Positions 11,201 through 23,129 of a stretch of 64,000 nucleotides of DNA are shown here, piece by piece. Numbering within the stretch: position 1 is the stretch's first letter; each line of letters starts with the position of its first letter. The notes below the pieces were generated by a model. That model searched no databases and had not been told where the DNA came from. It saw only the letters and a program-made list of their open reading frames with translations. The translations under genes were made by a program, and so were the position numbers. Origin of the DNA: Chondrosia reniformis (taxonomy: Eukaryota; Porifera; Demospongiae; Chondrillida; Chondrillidae). The stretch covers positions 124,001 through 188,000 of the forward strand of contig OX359191.1 of the NCBI GenBank assembly GCA_947172415.1. Reading direction: 5' to 3'.

Positions 11201-11379
11201 GGGACAGAGACAGGAGAGGAGAGAGATTTGAGAGGGATCGCTACAGGGAGAGGGAGAGAGGAGGCTATGATGGCTACAAGGGGAGGGACAGAGGGAGGCC
11301 CCACGGAGGAGAGAGAAGGGACAGGCCCAGAGACAGATCTAGGAGCAGGGAGAGAGGAGATAACAGAAGGAGAAGATAA
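8300..11379 (+). CDS. SNRNP70: U1 small nuclear ribonucleoprotein 70 kDa (U1-70K)
   Basis: Eight exons: 8300-8443, 8647-8709, 8779-8833, 8955-9019, 9163-9307, 10482-10583, 10687-10759 and 11133-11379. They give 297 residues in continuous phase. The N-terminus ([20 protein letters not shown]) matches the U1 snRNP-core-binding tail. A charged helix follows, then one RRM with RNP2 LFVGRL and RNP1 KGYAFVEF, and then the family signature VERGRT-like [19 protein letters not shown] with GLGGTRRG. The last exon is an RD/RE/RS-rich tail that is much shorter than in human U1-70K (437 residues). The protein binds stem-loop I of U1 snRNA and acts in 5' splice-site recognition in the nucleus. The start codon is fixed by the conserved N-terminus. 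The gene begins 76 bp after the ITFG2 stop on the same strand. Confidence 0.93.
9036..9152. repeat. 20-bp minisatellite in SNRNP70 intron 4
   Basis: About five to six copies of TACCCATCAATCCATCTACC fill most of the short intron 4, between the donor at 9020 and the acceptor at 9162. Confidence 0.9.
9966..10196. repeat. 21-bp minisatellite in SNRNP70 intron 5
   Basis: About eleven head-to-tail units containing AAGGCCCTCAAGGGGTGTGG, with early units varying (AAGGTCCTCAAAGGG). It lies in the longest SNRNP70 intron. The open frames it creates on both strands are repeat artefacts. Confidence 0.9.
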
Positions 11380-13090
11380 CTTTAATTTGTTTACTTTCAT
11401 AAAACTGCATTTTCACAGTAGTACAGATTACATGAAATTGTAAAATCAGATAATTTGAGGTTAGGCATTCAGTTGTGGTTGAGAAGCTGATAACCTGCAT
11501 GGCCTGCAAGTAACAAATGGTTCAATCTCTTAGAAATGGCAGATGATGCTAAATGTACAACATTTAAGAACTTCTCTGTCACAATGTACGTACGTACATT
11601 TACTACTTGAGGACACAAAAAAGATGCAGTTAATATACACAATTGATTACTTGGAAAAAAGCCATCGATACGTGCATGATTCTAGATTTGGGCCTAAACT
11701 AAAACTGGAGACTGTACGTATACCATGTTCTCCCCCTTGGGTAGGTAGGACAGGTAGATATGTCTATAGTTTGGGCCTTAGTCTATTGAATTTATAGCTA
11801 ACTTTCAATTTGTTGCTATGGTAACCATATATTGGTTAGCTTGGGATCTTCACTCAAGAATGCACACAGCCAGGCAATCAGCAGTGAAGTCATCAAGCCT
11901 TTCAAGCCAGCATGTGCTACTCTATGTATTGAATTAGATGTTAATTGAATGGTGGGTAATTAGGAGGGAGTTTTAGATGTAATCAAAAAAACTTTTGGAA
12001 GTGCTCTGAAGGACTTCAAGGAGGGCATATTAGTACATGTATGCTGATAGGAGAATAACTTTGTAGTAACGTCACTTCCATCACTACTATATGGTTAGTT
12101 GCAGTTACATTACATTATGATAAATTCCATAGCAACTAAAACCACTTATTTGTACAAAATTAAGGATTCATCAGTTGCATGATATACTACCTCGAACATA
12201 TACAAGATGACACAATATATATGCTATAGTACACACATGTTTGATATACATAATACTATAGATCATACACACACATATAGCTATACATACACACATATAG
12301 ATCACTGGAACCCATGCCAGACCAGCCAAGTCTACAATCATTGGTTGCCAATTTAATGGGACTTTCTAAGAATTGGGGCACTGTCATGCTCCAGTAGAAT
12401 AAGGATTTCTTCTAATATTTTTTGAAAGGTTCATCTTTCAAAGATAATTATTAACTTTTTACCATAGGCATTGCACAGGCCAAGTGCAATTAACTCCTTC
12501 ACACACACAATATTGTTAGATGTGAGATTATAAAATTATGACTCAAAAATCAAAAAATCTCGAAATCATTGTCAAGAGGAAAGACAATCTAGAGAGGAAA
12601 GACAAGCTAGAGAGGAAAAAACAAGGCGACTAGCCAAAAGGAAGAAAGACGGAAGAAGTAAAGAGAGTGGCGACCGCGACCGAAGTAGAGCAGAAAGGCA
12701 AGCAAAGATACGGGTAAGGAAGCTTCGAGGTACTCAAATAGGTAAAAAAAATCGTCGAATTCCATAGTATAAAGAACTAACCGTGTGAGAAAATTTTAAA
12801 CGTCGTAATGGAAAAGAGATTTGGTGGTTCGAGATTACAGCGATTTTGAAGAAACTCGATTCAATGTTCAAAGTATTATCTATAGAGGTTAGAAAGAAAT
12901 CCATAAAAGAGTCAGTGCATGATGCACCTTTTTAGAGCGCGCTGTACCAAAAAATCCACATCGAAAACAGCATGCAGGGGAGTGTTTTATTGTTGTGGCT
13001 TCACTTGCAGTATAAAAGAGATGATTTTCATCTAATTTTCACTTGAAAATTACTTTTTCTGAGCAGTAATTTATCAGAAGAGAGCTCTAA
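11380..13090. other. intergenic region between SNRNP70 and the collagen-like gene
   Basis: AT-rich DNA with no supported gene. At about 12529-12765 a plus-strand frame without ATG is open for some 78 codons and reads as an Arg/Glu/Lys-rich segment (EERQSREERQAREEKTRRL, then KESGDRDRSRAERQAK). It could be a remnant of an RS-type exon or transposon, or a by-product of purine-rich DNA. Confidence 0.4.
13009..13020 (+). promoter_or_regulatory. TATA box of the CUB-collagen gene
   Basis: CAGTATAAAAGAG lies about 80 bp upstream of the ATG at 13091. TATAAAA is a full consensus TATA box at a suitable distance for a short 5' UTR, consistent with a strongly or tissue-specifically expressed secreted matrix protein. 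Confidence 0.5.
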
Positions 13091-14994
13091 ATGAGGAAAA
13101 CCACTTTACTACTCTTGTTCCTTTGCTCCACAATGATATCCTTGGGAGCCGGATTAAGAGGTGAAAGAGAAGAAACCACAGGACCTTTGAGGAGAGCAAG
13201 AGGTCCCAAGGGAGCTTCGGATCCGCCTGGTTCACATGGGAGGGACAGTCCCCAAGTGAAGGGCTCATGCGCTGTTTCTGCTCCAACTTACCCAGGCCGC
13301 AGCTGCGCCCTCAAGGACTGTCATCCACCTTTTGAGATACCACCCAAGTTAGAGACATCAGTATTAGTATATATATATATATGATTTCTCTAGAAAACAT
13401 GCACAGTGTGAATATATATATGCCATGACATAGCTATAAGTATTGTATAAATAGTGTACGAATAATCATTTTCCTACATGCTATGTGCCTGTTCTGTAAT
13501 GAATTAAAAAAAGCCTATAGCTACCTGGAGAGAACTTTGGATGAAGATACAGATGTCTTCTCTTTCTTCTTTTGCTCCACTGGGCCAGAGAGTTGTTTCT
13601 GGGAAAATGTGTATATGCATGTAAAATATGTAATGCTTATATAGACATGTGCATATTTAATTACTTGCATAGTGACTTTCATTTGAATTTGATGATATAT
13701 AGTACATACAGCTGTTTTTCAACATCTGAAGAAAACAGTGACTGCAGCACAGTTAAAGGAGCTGGATGGACTGCAATCTCATTTTTTGACAATGATGATG
13801 ATGATGACTTTTCTGTGGCTCCAATTGATCAACCTGGACACGGGGCTTTTGATTATTTTAATGATCTCCTTTGCAAGTGGCACTTTGATAGCACCAAATA
13901 CTACTATTACTTGTTCTTGTACAAGAAGGATTTCTACATGCATCATCAAGATTATAGTGCCTGCAGCTGTAACGATCATATACAAGTAGATTTCACCACC
14001 CCTGGCAGCCGATTTGGACATTCACAATATATTTGTGGTCATGAGACATATTATGACCCAGGAGATATTAATAAATCCTGCAAAGATGGAATCTCCACTT
14101 GCCTTCCCTATCATGTTGGTAAGTTTGCTATTTATAAATATATCGTCTAAATATATGCACACTACTATATGCACACTACTCAGAAATTCAGTTAAAACAC
14201 TTATGCATTATGTATTGTGGAGTGGAGTGCTTTGAAATTTTGAAATTAATTATCTATATTCCTTAATAGATGGAATTAATGTAACGTTTAGGAGCAACTC
14301 ATTTGGAAATGCAGCCGGATTTAAACTAATCGTAATGAGAATCAAAAATAATCACCAAGGTCAGCCTGGTCGGCCTGGCCAACCTGGTCAGCCTGGTCCA
14401 CCTGGCCAACCTGGTCAGCCTGGTCCACCTGTTCTTCCGGATCTACCACGAATTTCACCACCATCAACACTTCCAGGATGTAGACGCATTCCTTTTATCA
14501 CTCCACCCAGGGGTTCACCAGGTGAGAGGGGGCCACGCAGTATGAGGTCACAGAGAAGTAACCTTGGAGTGAAAGGCTCACGTGGTCCACCTGGTCTTCC
14601 TGGACCACCAGGTCCTCCTAGTAAAAGAAGCTTGTACTGCAGAGTTGGGAGCTACTGTAGTGGAACATGTGCTATATCAACATCAACAGCACCTCTTCCA
14701 GTAAGATCCAACCATCTTATAATTACAACTGAATACACAAACAGCCATTTTGCTATATATATACAAATTATGCGGCCTTAGAAAGGTATAATTAATTCAT
14801 TATTTTTGACAATGTCCTTCACTCCATGTAATAATATTTACCAGGTTAATCTGATGGATTTAAGAGCACAGGCAAGTGGAGACATTTTGGATGACATCAC
14901 TGGTGATCTTGCTTGGGGCTTTGTCAATTCACCTGACAATGTGTTGTCACGAATTGCTAGAGCAACTCTGAAGTTATTGAGAAAAATTGACTAA
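13091..14994 (+). CDS. secreted CUB-domain, collagen-repeat protein
   Basis: Four exons, 13091-13347, 13712-14118, 14270-14700 and 14845-14994, join in phase to give 414 residues. Residues 1-20 or so are a signal peptide (MRKTTLLLLFLCSTMISLGA). A basic, Gly/Pro-bearing stretch and a Cys-containing segment (SCAV...RSCALKDC) follow. Exons 2-3 encode a CUB-like domain: several Cys, an Asp run, CKWHFDSTKYYYYLFLYKKD, DHIQVDF, YICGHETYYDPGD and VTFRSNSFGNAAGFKLIV. Then come Gly-X-Y repeats in two blocks (GQPGRPGQPGQPGPPG and GSRGPPGLPGPPGPPS) and a short C-terminal domain with CRVGSYCSGTC. It probably acts in extracellular matrix or as a secreted recognition protein. The combination suggests a short collagen-like defence or matrix protein, but I cannot name an orthologue. 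The exon 1 donor at 13348 was chosen because it restores phase into exon 2. Confidence 0.8.
13465..13607 (+). mobile_element. dispersed repeat family A copy in CUB-collagen intron 1
   Basis: Related to the copy at 6298. It has TTTTCCTACATGCTATG, GCCTATAG, GAGAACTTTGGATGAAGATA and GCTCCACTGGGCCAGAGAG in the same order and orientation. Confidence 0.65.
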
Positions 14995-15604
14995 CTATTT
15001 AGTATAAAGAGTTTGAATAGTTTATGTTCATCTTCAACATATAGGTTCACTAATCCAGCTGTACTCAACTGCATTATAACTCAATTTGCATTTCAAAAGA
15101 TTCGGATAATACAGAATATCTATGTTCAATTAAATAATCTATTCCCTATATATATAAATGTACGTATATATACATATGCATATGTAATTAAATTAATTTG
15201 CAATTGGTTTAGCATTAGCTTTAGTGTGTGTATTGTTAATGTGTAACAAATGTCTTTTCGGGTCATAGATCTAGAGTTGGGAGACAATGTGACCGGGTCA
15301 TAGGAAGTGTGTGATGCAACACACTAAGTTTAGATTGATATATATGGCCTTTGCTTCAGAGTTGAGACATGGGGTACATGTATGTACTACAACTGTATAC
15401 TAAATATAAAAATCCCACATTACATATATTACATATATTACATATAGTGTGCCAGGCAATAAACATTAAGCCTGTGTAATATACAATTATTAAGTACTTT
15501 CCATCAAAACGATAGATAACACTTATATAATTACAGTAACACTAATGTATTGCTGTAATTATATATATAATGAGAGAAAAATCTTACAATATTAAACTAA
15601 ACAT
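14995..15604. other. spacer between the CUB-collagen gene and the satellite block
   Basis: AT-rich sequence with TATA/ACATAT runs and no supported gene. A short TTACATATA repeat occurs at about 15418-15447. Confidence 0.5.
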
Positions 15605-17640
15605 ACATTATAATCTGGCATAGGAAGTTAATGTATGGTGAGAGATAGGGCAAATATGACCAATGTTGAACTTCTAAAACTCTTTGGAAATGTTTCGTAC
15701 ATGACATCAAGTATTAGCTTCACATATTACTGTTTGATGGAGTTACGACCCTTAATGTACATTAAAATGTAACATACAAGTTTAATGTATGGTGAGAGAT
15801 AGGGCAAATATGAACAAAAATTGAAACTTCTAAAACTCTTTGCAAATGTTTCATACATGTCTGTGAATGCTGACATCAAGTATTGGCTTCACATCTTGCT
15901 GCTTGATGGAGTTACGACCCTTAATGTACATTAAAATCTCCAACACAAAGTTAATGTATGGTGAGAGATAGGGCAAATATGAACAAAAATTGAAACTTCT
16001 AAAACTCTTTGCAAATGTTTCATACATGTCTGTGAATGCTGACATCAAGTATTGGCTTCACATCTTGCTGCTTGATGGAGTTACGACCCTTAATGTACAT
16101 TAAAATCTCCAACACAAAGTTAATGTATGGTGAGAGATAGGGCAAATATGAACAAAAATTGAAATTTCTAAAACTCTTTGGAAATGATTCATACATGTCT
16201 GTGAATGCTGACATCAAGTATTAGCTTCACATATTACTGTTTGATGGAGTTACGACCCTTAATGTATATACATTAAAATCTCCAACACAAAGTTAATGTA
16301 TGGTGAGAGATAGGGCAAATATGAACAAACATTGAAACTTCTAAAACTCTTTGCAAATGTTTCATACATGCCTGTGAATGCTAACATCAAGTATTAGCTT
16401 CACAACTTGCTGTTTGATGGAGTTACGACCCTTAATGTACATTAAAATCTGCCCTACAAAGTTAATGTGTGGTGAGAGATATATAGGGCAAATATGAACA
16501 AACATTAAAACTTCTTAAACTCTTTGGAAATGTTTCATACATGTCTATGAATGCTGACATCAAGTATTAGCTTCACATCTTGCTGTTTGTTGGAGTTACG
16601 GCCCTTAATGTACATTAAAATGTAACATACAAGTTTAATGTATGGTGAGAGATAGGGCAAATATGAACAAAAATTGAAACTTCTAAAACTCTTTGCAAAT
16701 GTTTCATACATGTCTGTGAATGCTGACATCAAGTATTGGCTTCACATCTTGCTGCTTGATGGAGTTACGACCCTTAATGTACATTAAAATCTCCAACACA
16801 AAGTTAATGTATGGTGAGAGATAGGGCAAATATGAACAAAAATTGAAATTTCTAAAACTCTTTGGAAATGATTCATACATGTCTGTGAATGCTGACATCA
16901 AGTATTAGCTTCATATATTACTGTTTGATGGAGTTACGACCCTTAATGTACATTAAAATCTCCAAAACAAAGTCAATGTATGGTGAGAGATAGGGCAAAT
17001 ATGAACAAAAATTGAAACTTCTAAAACTCTTTGCAAATGTTTCATACATGTCTGTGAATGCTGACATCAAGTATTGGCTTCACATCTTGCTGCTTGATGG
17101 AGTTACGACCCTTAATGTACATTAAAATCTCCAACACAAAGTTAATGTATGGTGAGAGATAGGGCAAATATGAACAAAAATTGAAACTTCTAAAACTCTT
17201 TGCAAATGTTTCATACATTTCTGTGAATGCTGACATCAAGTATTGACTTCACATCTTGCTGCTTGATGGAGTTACGACCCTTAATGTACATTAAAATCTC
17301 CAACACAAAGTTAATGTATGGTGAGAGATAGGGCAAATATGAACAAAAATTGAAAAATCTAAAACTCTTTGGAAATGATTCATACATGTCTGTGAATGCT
17401 GGCATCAAGTATTAGCTTCACATATTACTGTTTGATGGAGTTACGACCCTTAATGTACATTAAAATCTCCAAAACAAAGTTAATGTATGGTGAGAGATAG
17501 GGCAAATAGGAACAAAAATTGAAACTTCTAAAACTCTTTGCAAATGTTTCATACATGTCTGTGAATGCTGACATCAAGTATTAGCTTCATATGTTGGTGT
17601 TTGAAAGAGTTACAGCAATAAATGTGTATTAAATTTATAT
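15605..17640. repeat. ~169-bp satellite array, block 1
   Basis: About twelve head-to-tail monomers of roughly 169 bp. Each contains AATGTATGGTGAGAGATAGG, GCAAATATGAACAAAAATTG, TTCATACATGTCTGTGAATG, GCTGACATCAAGTATTGGCT and GGAGTTACGACCCTTAATGT. Two monomer subtypes partly alternate (GCAAATGTTTCATACATG and GGAAATGATTCATACATG). Each monomer creates the same 65-codon minus-strand frame that runs into the next unit; this is a by-product of repetition. Confidence 0.93.
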
Positions 17641-18853
17641 ATACGATAATTGTACAATACTATAAATGGCCGACCGTGAGTAGGTACCAAATGCGATACT
17701 ATAATATATGTATATCCGAATAACTAGAGCGCTTCCAAAGATTTCTTATACACATGGATATGCACTGTATAGTACTTGATTGTTGTTGAAGCAGTATTTA
17801 TCCACATACATTATATGGATGTCGTTAAAGTGAAATTTTGCCGATCGACGGCCAACGAAACTCCAAAGAAAAACAGTTGGACCATACCGAACGCTACCAT
17901 CCACGACGCTCAGAGGCCGGGATCGGTGGTAACGCTCTGCCGAGTTGAGCTTTGGGTGTCACTTGCGTGAGAAGAACCAGTTCTTCTCGATATGGCCGAC
18001 TCATATGAATCCTAAGATATCAGATGCCAATCCCACATTACGTGGAACCCCCCCGAAATCCGGATTATTGGTGAGCACGTCTCTATGGCACCAACCGATT
18101 AGGAGACAGCTTCAGAGTCTAAGCGCTACCAACCTCTATGGGAACCGCAACCACCATAGAGATGTGTCCAGGTAGGCCTACTTTATAAGGTTTTGCGCTT
18201 CTATTTAAACAACAAAATTTCAAAAGGAAACGATTGTGGTTGGCTCTATTCCATACTTAAGAATAGGGTATTTGCGAGAAAAATGTAGTCAAATTATATC
18301 AAGTTAATTCGGGATCAGTGCATCGTTCCAAGCCATTTTAAAGGTATATCCAGTATTTGTGGTTCATCTAGTAACTGGGAAAAATGGATAGAATCCTGTA
18401 AGTGTCTTGATTGGCGGAGGAGAACTACTTTTCTGGTCCCATGTAGAAACGATTTTAGCGAGAGGTGTTCCGATATGAAGGTAAACTAGTATAACCAGCC
18501 ACACTCAATCTCAGTTGCTGTAATAGTATAATGGCTACCTGCCTCTATATAAAGACCGTCTGATAGCTGCGTTCTGGACTGTCCCTGCGTGTTTCTAGTA
18601 GTCCCATTCATGTCAAATCATTTTAGCTTGGTATGCCGATAATTTCCATAATAGTATCGCACGATATAAATGCTACACCATTAAAGGTCGTATATTAGAA
18701 ATTTAATGTACATTATGGTGCTGTAACTCTTCCAAATGAAAAGGTTTGAATCTGAAACTCTATCTCAGTATTCACAGAGATGTAAGAAAGGTTTTCATTG
18801 AGTTTTGCAAATTTTGATATCTATTCTAATTTGCCTTATCTCTCACCATACGT
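17640..18853. mobile_element. transposon-like core with satellite-monomer inverted ends, copy 1
   Basis: A non-satellite core of about 1.2 kb follows the array. Its right end (about 18700-18853) is an inverted, diverged monomer: TGCTGTAACTCTTCC mirrors the GAGTTACAGCA at its left end, and TTGCCTTATCTCTCACCATAC is the reverse complement of the monomer start. The satellite monomer therefore behaves like the terminal inverted repeat of a non-autonomous DNA element whose left end has been amplified. No transposase is evident; the internal short open frames (64 and 76 codons) resemble nothing I know. The element recurs at 20710-21923 and, truncated, at 24808-25757. Confidence 0.6.
17828..18182. 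other. ~355-bp hyperconserved segment inside the transposon-like core
   Basis: Identical by eye in all three copies (17828, 20898, 25003), although the third copy differs clearly from the others on both sides. It contains a near-perfect 20-bp hairpin, GAGAAGAACCAGTTCTTCTC, and a second stem CTCTATGG...CCATAGAG with a 12-base loop. It might be a structured RNA, a coding exon or a recently converted segment. No known RNA or protein was recognised. Confidence 0.5.
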
Positions 18854-18882
18854 AATGTATGGTGAGAGATAGGGCAAATATG
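18828..18882. repeat. long palindrome at the junction of the 3,070-bp copies
   Basis: TTGCCTTATCTCTCACCATAC and GTATGGTGAGAGATAGGGCAA face each other around a short GTAAT-type centre, forming an inverted repeat with arms of about 21-23 bases. The same structure recurs at about 21898-21952. Confidence 0.85.
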
Positions 18883-21800
18883 AACAAAAATTGAAACTTC
18901 TAAAACTCTTTGCAAATGTTTCATACATGTCTGTGAATGCTGACATCAAGTATTGGCTTCACATCTTGCTGCTTGATGGAGTTACGACCCTTAATGTACA
19001 TTAAAATCTCCAACACAAAGTTAATGTATGGTGAGAGATAGGGCAAATATGAACAAAAATTGAAACTTCTAAAACTCTTTGCAAATGTTTCATACATGTC
19101 TGTGAATGCTGACATCAAGTATTGGCTTCACATCTTGCTGCTTGATGGAGTTACGACCCTTAATGTACATTAAAATCTCCAACACAAAGTTAATGTATGG
19201 TGAGAGATAGGGCAAATATGAACAAAAATTGAAATTTCTAAAACTCTTTGGAAATGATTCATACATGTCTGTGAATGCTGACATCAAGTATTAGCTTCAC
19301 ATATTACTGTTTGATGGAGTTACGACCCTTAATGTATATACATTAAAATCTCCAACACAAAGTTAATGTATGGTGAGAGATAGGGCAAATATGAACAAAC
19401 ATTGAAACTTCTAAAACTCTTTGCAAATGTTTCATACATGCCTGTGAATGCTAACATCAAGTATTAGCTTCACAACTTGCTGTTTGATGGAGTTACGACC
19501 CTTAATGTACATTAAAATCTGCCCTACAAAGTTAATGTGTGGTGAGAGATATATAGGGCAAATATGAACAAACATTAAAACTTCTTAAACTCTTTGGAAA
19601 TGTTTCATACATGTCTGTGAATGCTGACATCAAGTATTAGCTTCACATCTTGCTGTTTGTTGGAGTTACGGCCCTTAATGTACATTAAAATGTAACATAC
19701 AAGTTTAATGTATGGTGAGAGATAGGGCAAATATGAACAAAAATTGAAACTTCTAAAACTCTTTGCAAATGTTTCATACATGTCTGTGAATGCTGACATC
19801 AAGTATTGGCTTCACATCTTGCTGCTTGATGGAGTTACGACCCTTAATGTACATTAAAATCTCCAACACAAAGTTAATGTATGGTGAGAGATAGGGCAAA
19901 TATGAACAAAAATTGAAATTTCTAAAACTCTTTGGAAATGATTCATACATGTCTGTGAATGCTGACATCAAGTATTAGCTTCATATATTACTGTTTGATG
20001 GAGTTACGACCCTTAATGTACATTAAAATCTCCAAAACAAAGTCAATGTATGGTGAGAGATAGGGCAAATATGAACAAAAATTGAAACTTCTAAAACTCT
20101 TTGCAAATGTTTCATACATGTCTGTGAATGCTGACATCAAGTATTGGCTTCACATCTTGCTGCTTGATGGAGTTACGACCCTTAATGTACATTAAAATCT
20201 CCAACACAAAGTTAATGTATGGTGAGAGATAGGGCAAATATGAACAAAAATTGAAACTTCTAAAACTCTTTGCAAATGTTTCATACATTTCTGTGAATGC
20301 TGACATCAAGTATTGACTTCACATCTTGCTGCTTGATGGAGTTACGACCCTTAATGTACATTAAAATCTCCAACACAAAGTTAATGTATGGTGAGAGATA
20401 GGGCAAATATGAACAAAAATTGAAAAATCTAAAACTCTTTGGAAATGATTCATACATGTCTGTGAATGCTGGCATCAAGTATTAGCTTCACATATTACTG
20501 TTTGATGGAGTTACGACCCTTAATGTACATTAAAATCTCCAAAACAAAGTTAATGTATGGTGAGAGATAGGGCAAATAGGAACAAAAATTGAAACTTCTA
20601 AAACTCTTTGCAAATGTTTCATACATGTCTGTGAATGCTGACATCAAGTATTAGCTTCATATGTTGGTGTTTGAAAGAGTTACAGCAATAAATGTGTATT
20701 AAATTTATATATACGATAATTGTACAATACTATAAATGGCCGACCGTGAGTAGGTACCAAATGCGATACTATAATATATGTATATCCGAATAACTAGAGC
20801 GCTTCCAAAGATTTCTTATACACATGGATATGCACTGTATAGTACTTGATTGTTGTTGAAGCAGTATTTATCCACATACATTATATGGATGTCGTTAAAG
20901 TGAAATTTTGCCGATCGACGGCCAACGAAACTCCAAAGAAAAACAGTTGGACCATACCGAACGCTACCATCCACGACGCTCAGAGGCCGGGATCGGTGGT
21001 AACGCTCTGCCGAGTTGAGCTTTGGGTGTCACTTGCGTGAGAAGAACCAGTTCTTCTCGATATGGCCGACTCATATGAATCCTAAGATATCAGATGCCAA
21101 TCCCACATTACGTGGAACCCCCCCGAAATCCGGATTATTGGTGAGCACGTCTCTATGGCACCAACCGATTAGGAGACAGCTTCAGAGTCTAAGCGCTACC
21201 AACCTCTATGGGAACCGCAACCACCATAGAGATGTGTCCAGGTAGGCCTACTTTATAAGGTTTTGCGCTTCTATTTAAACAACAAAATTTCAAAAGGAAA
21301 CGATTGTGGTTGGCTCTATTCCATACTTAAGAATAGGGTATTTGCGAGAAAAATGTAGTCAAATTATATCAAGTTAATTCGGGATCAGTGCATCGTTCCA
21401 AGCCATTTTAAAGGTATATCCAGTATTTGTGGTTCATCTAGTAACTGGGAAAAATGGATAGAATCCTGTAAGTGTCTTGATTGGCGGAGGAGAACTACTT
21501 TTCTGGTCCCATGTAGAAACGATTTTAGCGAGAGGTGTTCCGATATGAAGGTAAACTAGTATAACCAGCCACACTCAATCTCAGTTGCTGTAATAGTATA
21601 ATGGCTACCTGCCTCTATATAAAGACCGTCTGATAGCTGCGTTCTGGACTGTCCCTGCGTGTTTCTAGTAGTCCCATTCATGTCAAATCATTTTAGCTTG
21701 GTATGCCGATAATTTCCATAATAGTATCGCACGATATAAATGCTACACCATTAAAGGTCGTATATTAGAAATTTAATGTACATTGTGGTGCTGTAACTCT

Positions 21801-21923
21801 TCCAAATGAAAAGGTTTGAATCTGAAACTCTATCTCAGTATTCACAGAGATGTAAGAAAGGTTTTCATTGAGTTTTGCAAATTTTGATATCTATTCTAAT
21901 TTGCCTTATCTCTCACCATACGT
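18854..21923. repeat. 3,070-bp tandem duplication, copy 2
   Basis: Nearly identical second copy of 15784-18853. It holds satellite monomers (18854-20710) and the second transposon-like core (20710-21923). Confidence 0.9.
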
Positions 21924-22700
21924 AATGTATGGTGAGAGATAGGGCAAATATGAACAAAACTTGAAACTTCTAAAACTGAATGGAAATGTTTCATACATGT
22001 CTGTGAATGCTGACATCAAGTATTAGCTTCACATCTTACTGTTTGATGGAGTTACGACCCTTAATGTACATTGAAATCTCCCACAAAAAGTTAATGTATT
22101 GTGAGAGATATATAGGGCAAATATGAACAAAAATTGAAACTTCTAAAACTCTCTAGAAATGTTACATAAATGTCTGTCAATACTGACATCAAGTATTAGC
22201 TTCACATCTTGCTGTTTGTTGGAGTTACGACCCTTAATGTACTTTAAAATCTACCATACAAAGTTAATGTATGGTGAAGAGATAGGGCAAATATGAACAA
22301 AAATTGAAACTTCTAAAACTCTTTGGAAATCTTTAATACATGTCTGTGAATACTGAAATCAAGTATTAGCTTCACATCTTGCTGTTTGTTGGAGTTACGG
22401 CCCTTAATGTACTTTAAAATGTAACATACAAGTTTAATGTACGTACGTATGGTGAGAGATAGGGCAAATATGAACAAAAATTGAAACTTCTAAAACTCTT
22501 TGCAAATGTTTTATACATGTCTGTGAATGCTGACATCAAGTATTAGCTTCACATCTTACTGTTTGAATGAGTTACGACCCTTAATGTACATTAAAATCTC
22601 CAACACAAAGTTAATGTATGATGAGTGATAGGGCATATATGAACAAATATTTGCCCTATCTCTCACCATACATTAACTTTGTGTTGGAGATTTTAATGTA
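21924..22700. repeat. ~169-bp satellite array, block 2, ending in an inverted monomer
   Basis: Diverged monomers run head to tail. At 22640-22700 the orientation flips: TTTGCCCTATCTCTCACCATACATTAACTT and TGTACATTAAGGGTCGTAACTC are reverse complements of monomer sequence (quoted in part). The flip point is another short palindrome. Confidence 0.85.
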
Positions 22701-22704
22701 CATT

Positions 22705-23115
22705 AAGGGTCGTAACTCGTATGTAAACCCGTACCCGTACCCGTACTACGCCCGTATCATTTGCGAAGTACGCCCGCACCCGTAGTCGTACTACGCCCGT
22801 AGCTTCCAAAGTGAAGCGACTTACCAGCTTCTTTCTCATTAGCCTTTCTTGCCAAACAGGCACTCATATTGTTGCAGTATCAAAATAGGTACGTATTTCA
22901 GTACGTACGTATATGTACTTTTCAATGTAATAATTATTTACGTACGTATATTTATGTATTAACACCCACGTAGTATATTGGTAGAACGGCCGTACTTTTG
23001 AATGACTACGCCCGTACCCGTATCCGTACTACGCCTGTACTTTTTGTGAGCTACGCCCGTTGCCGTATACGTACTACACCCGTACTGACACCCGTCCGTA
23101 CTACGCAAAACGTTT
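22705..23115. repeat. CCCGTACCCGTACTACG-type minisatellite island
   Basis: Irregular repeats of ACCCGTA, GTACTACGCCCGTA and related words occur in two clusters (about 22720-22805 and 22985-23110), with ACGTACGTA palindromes between. The island is inserted between an inverted monomer on the left and direct monomers on the right. Confidence 0.75.
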
Positions 23116-23129
23116 ACTTTATTATGATT

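Larger units (their letters stand above)
15784..18853. repeat. 3,070-bp tandem duplication, copy 1
   Basis: This segment (satellite monomers plus the 1.2-kb unique core at about 17640-18853) recurs immediately downstream at 18854-21923 with an offset of exactly 3,070 bp. Only two substitutions were noticed by eye (ATGTCTATG versus ATGTCTGTG near 16544/19614, and CATTATGG versus CATTGTGG near 18715/21785). Confidence 0.9.

Noticed and set aside
17833..18010. 5S rRNA or tRNA in the hyperconserved segment, because of GGACCATACCGAACGC and CCGGGATCGGTGG
   Set aside because: The words resemble 5S rRNA internal sequence only superficially; the expected flanking boxes and stems were not found.
17776..18175. 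Two short plus-strand frames (64 and 76 codons) repeated in each transposon-like copy
   Set aside because: No recognisable domain and the frames are not linked. DNA-level identity explains their conservation, so they are noted only under the 355-bp segment.
15851..20478. About twelve 65-codon minus-strand frames beginning MMSAFTDMYE
   Set aside because: Each is produced by the ~169-bp satellite monomer reading into its neighbour; no start context, no conservation beyond DNA identity, no domain.
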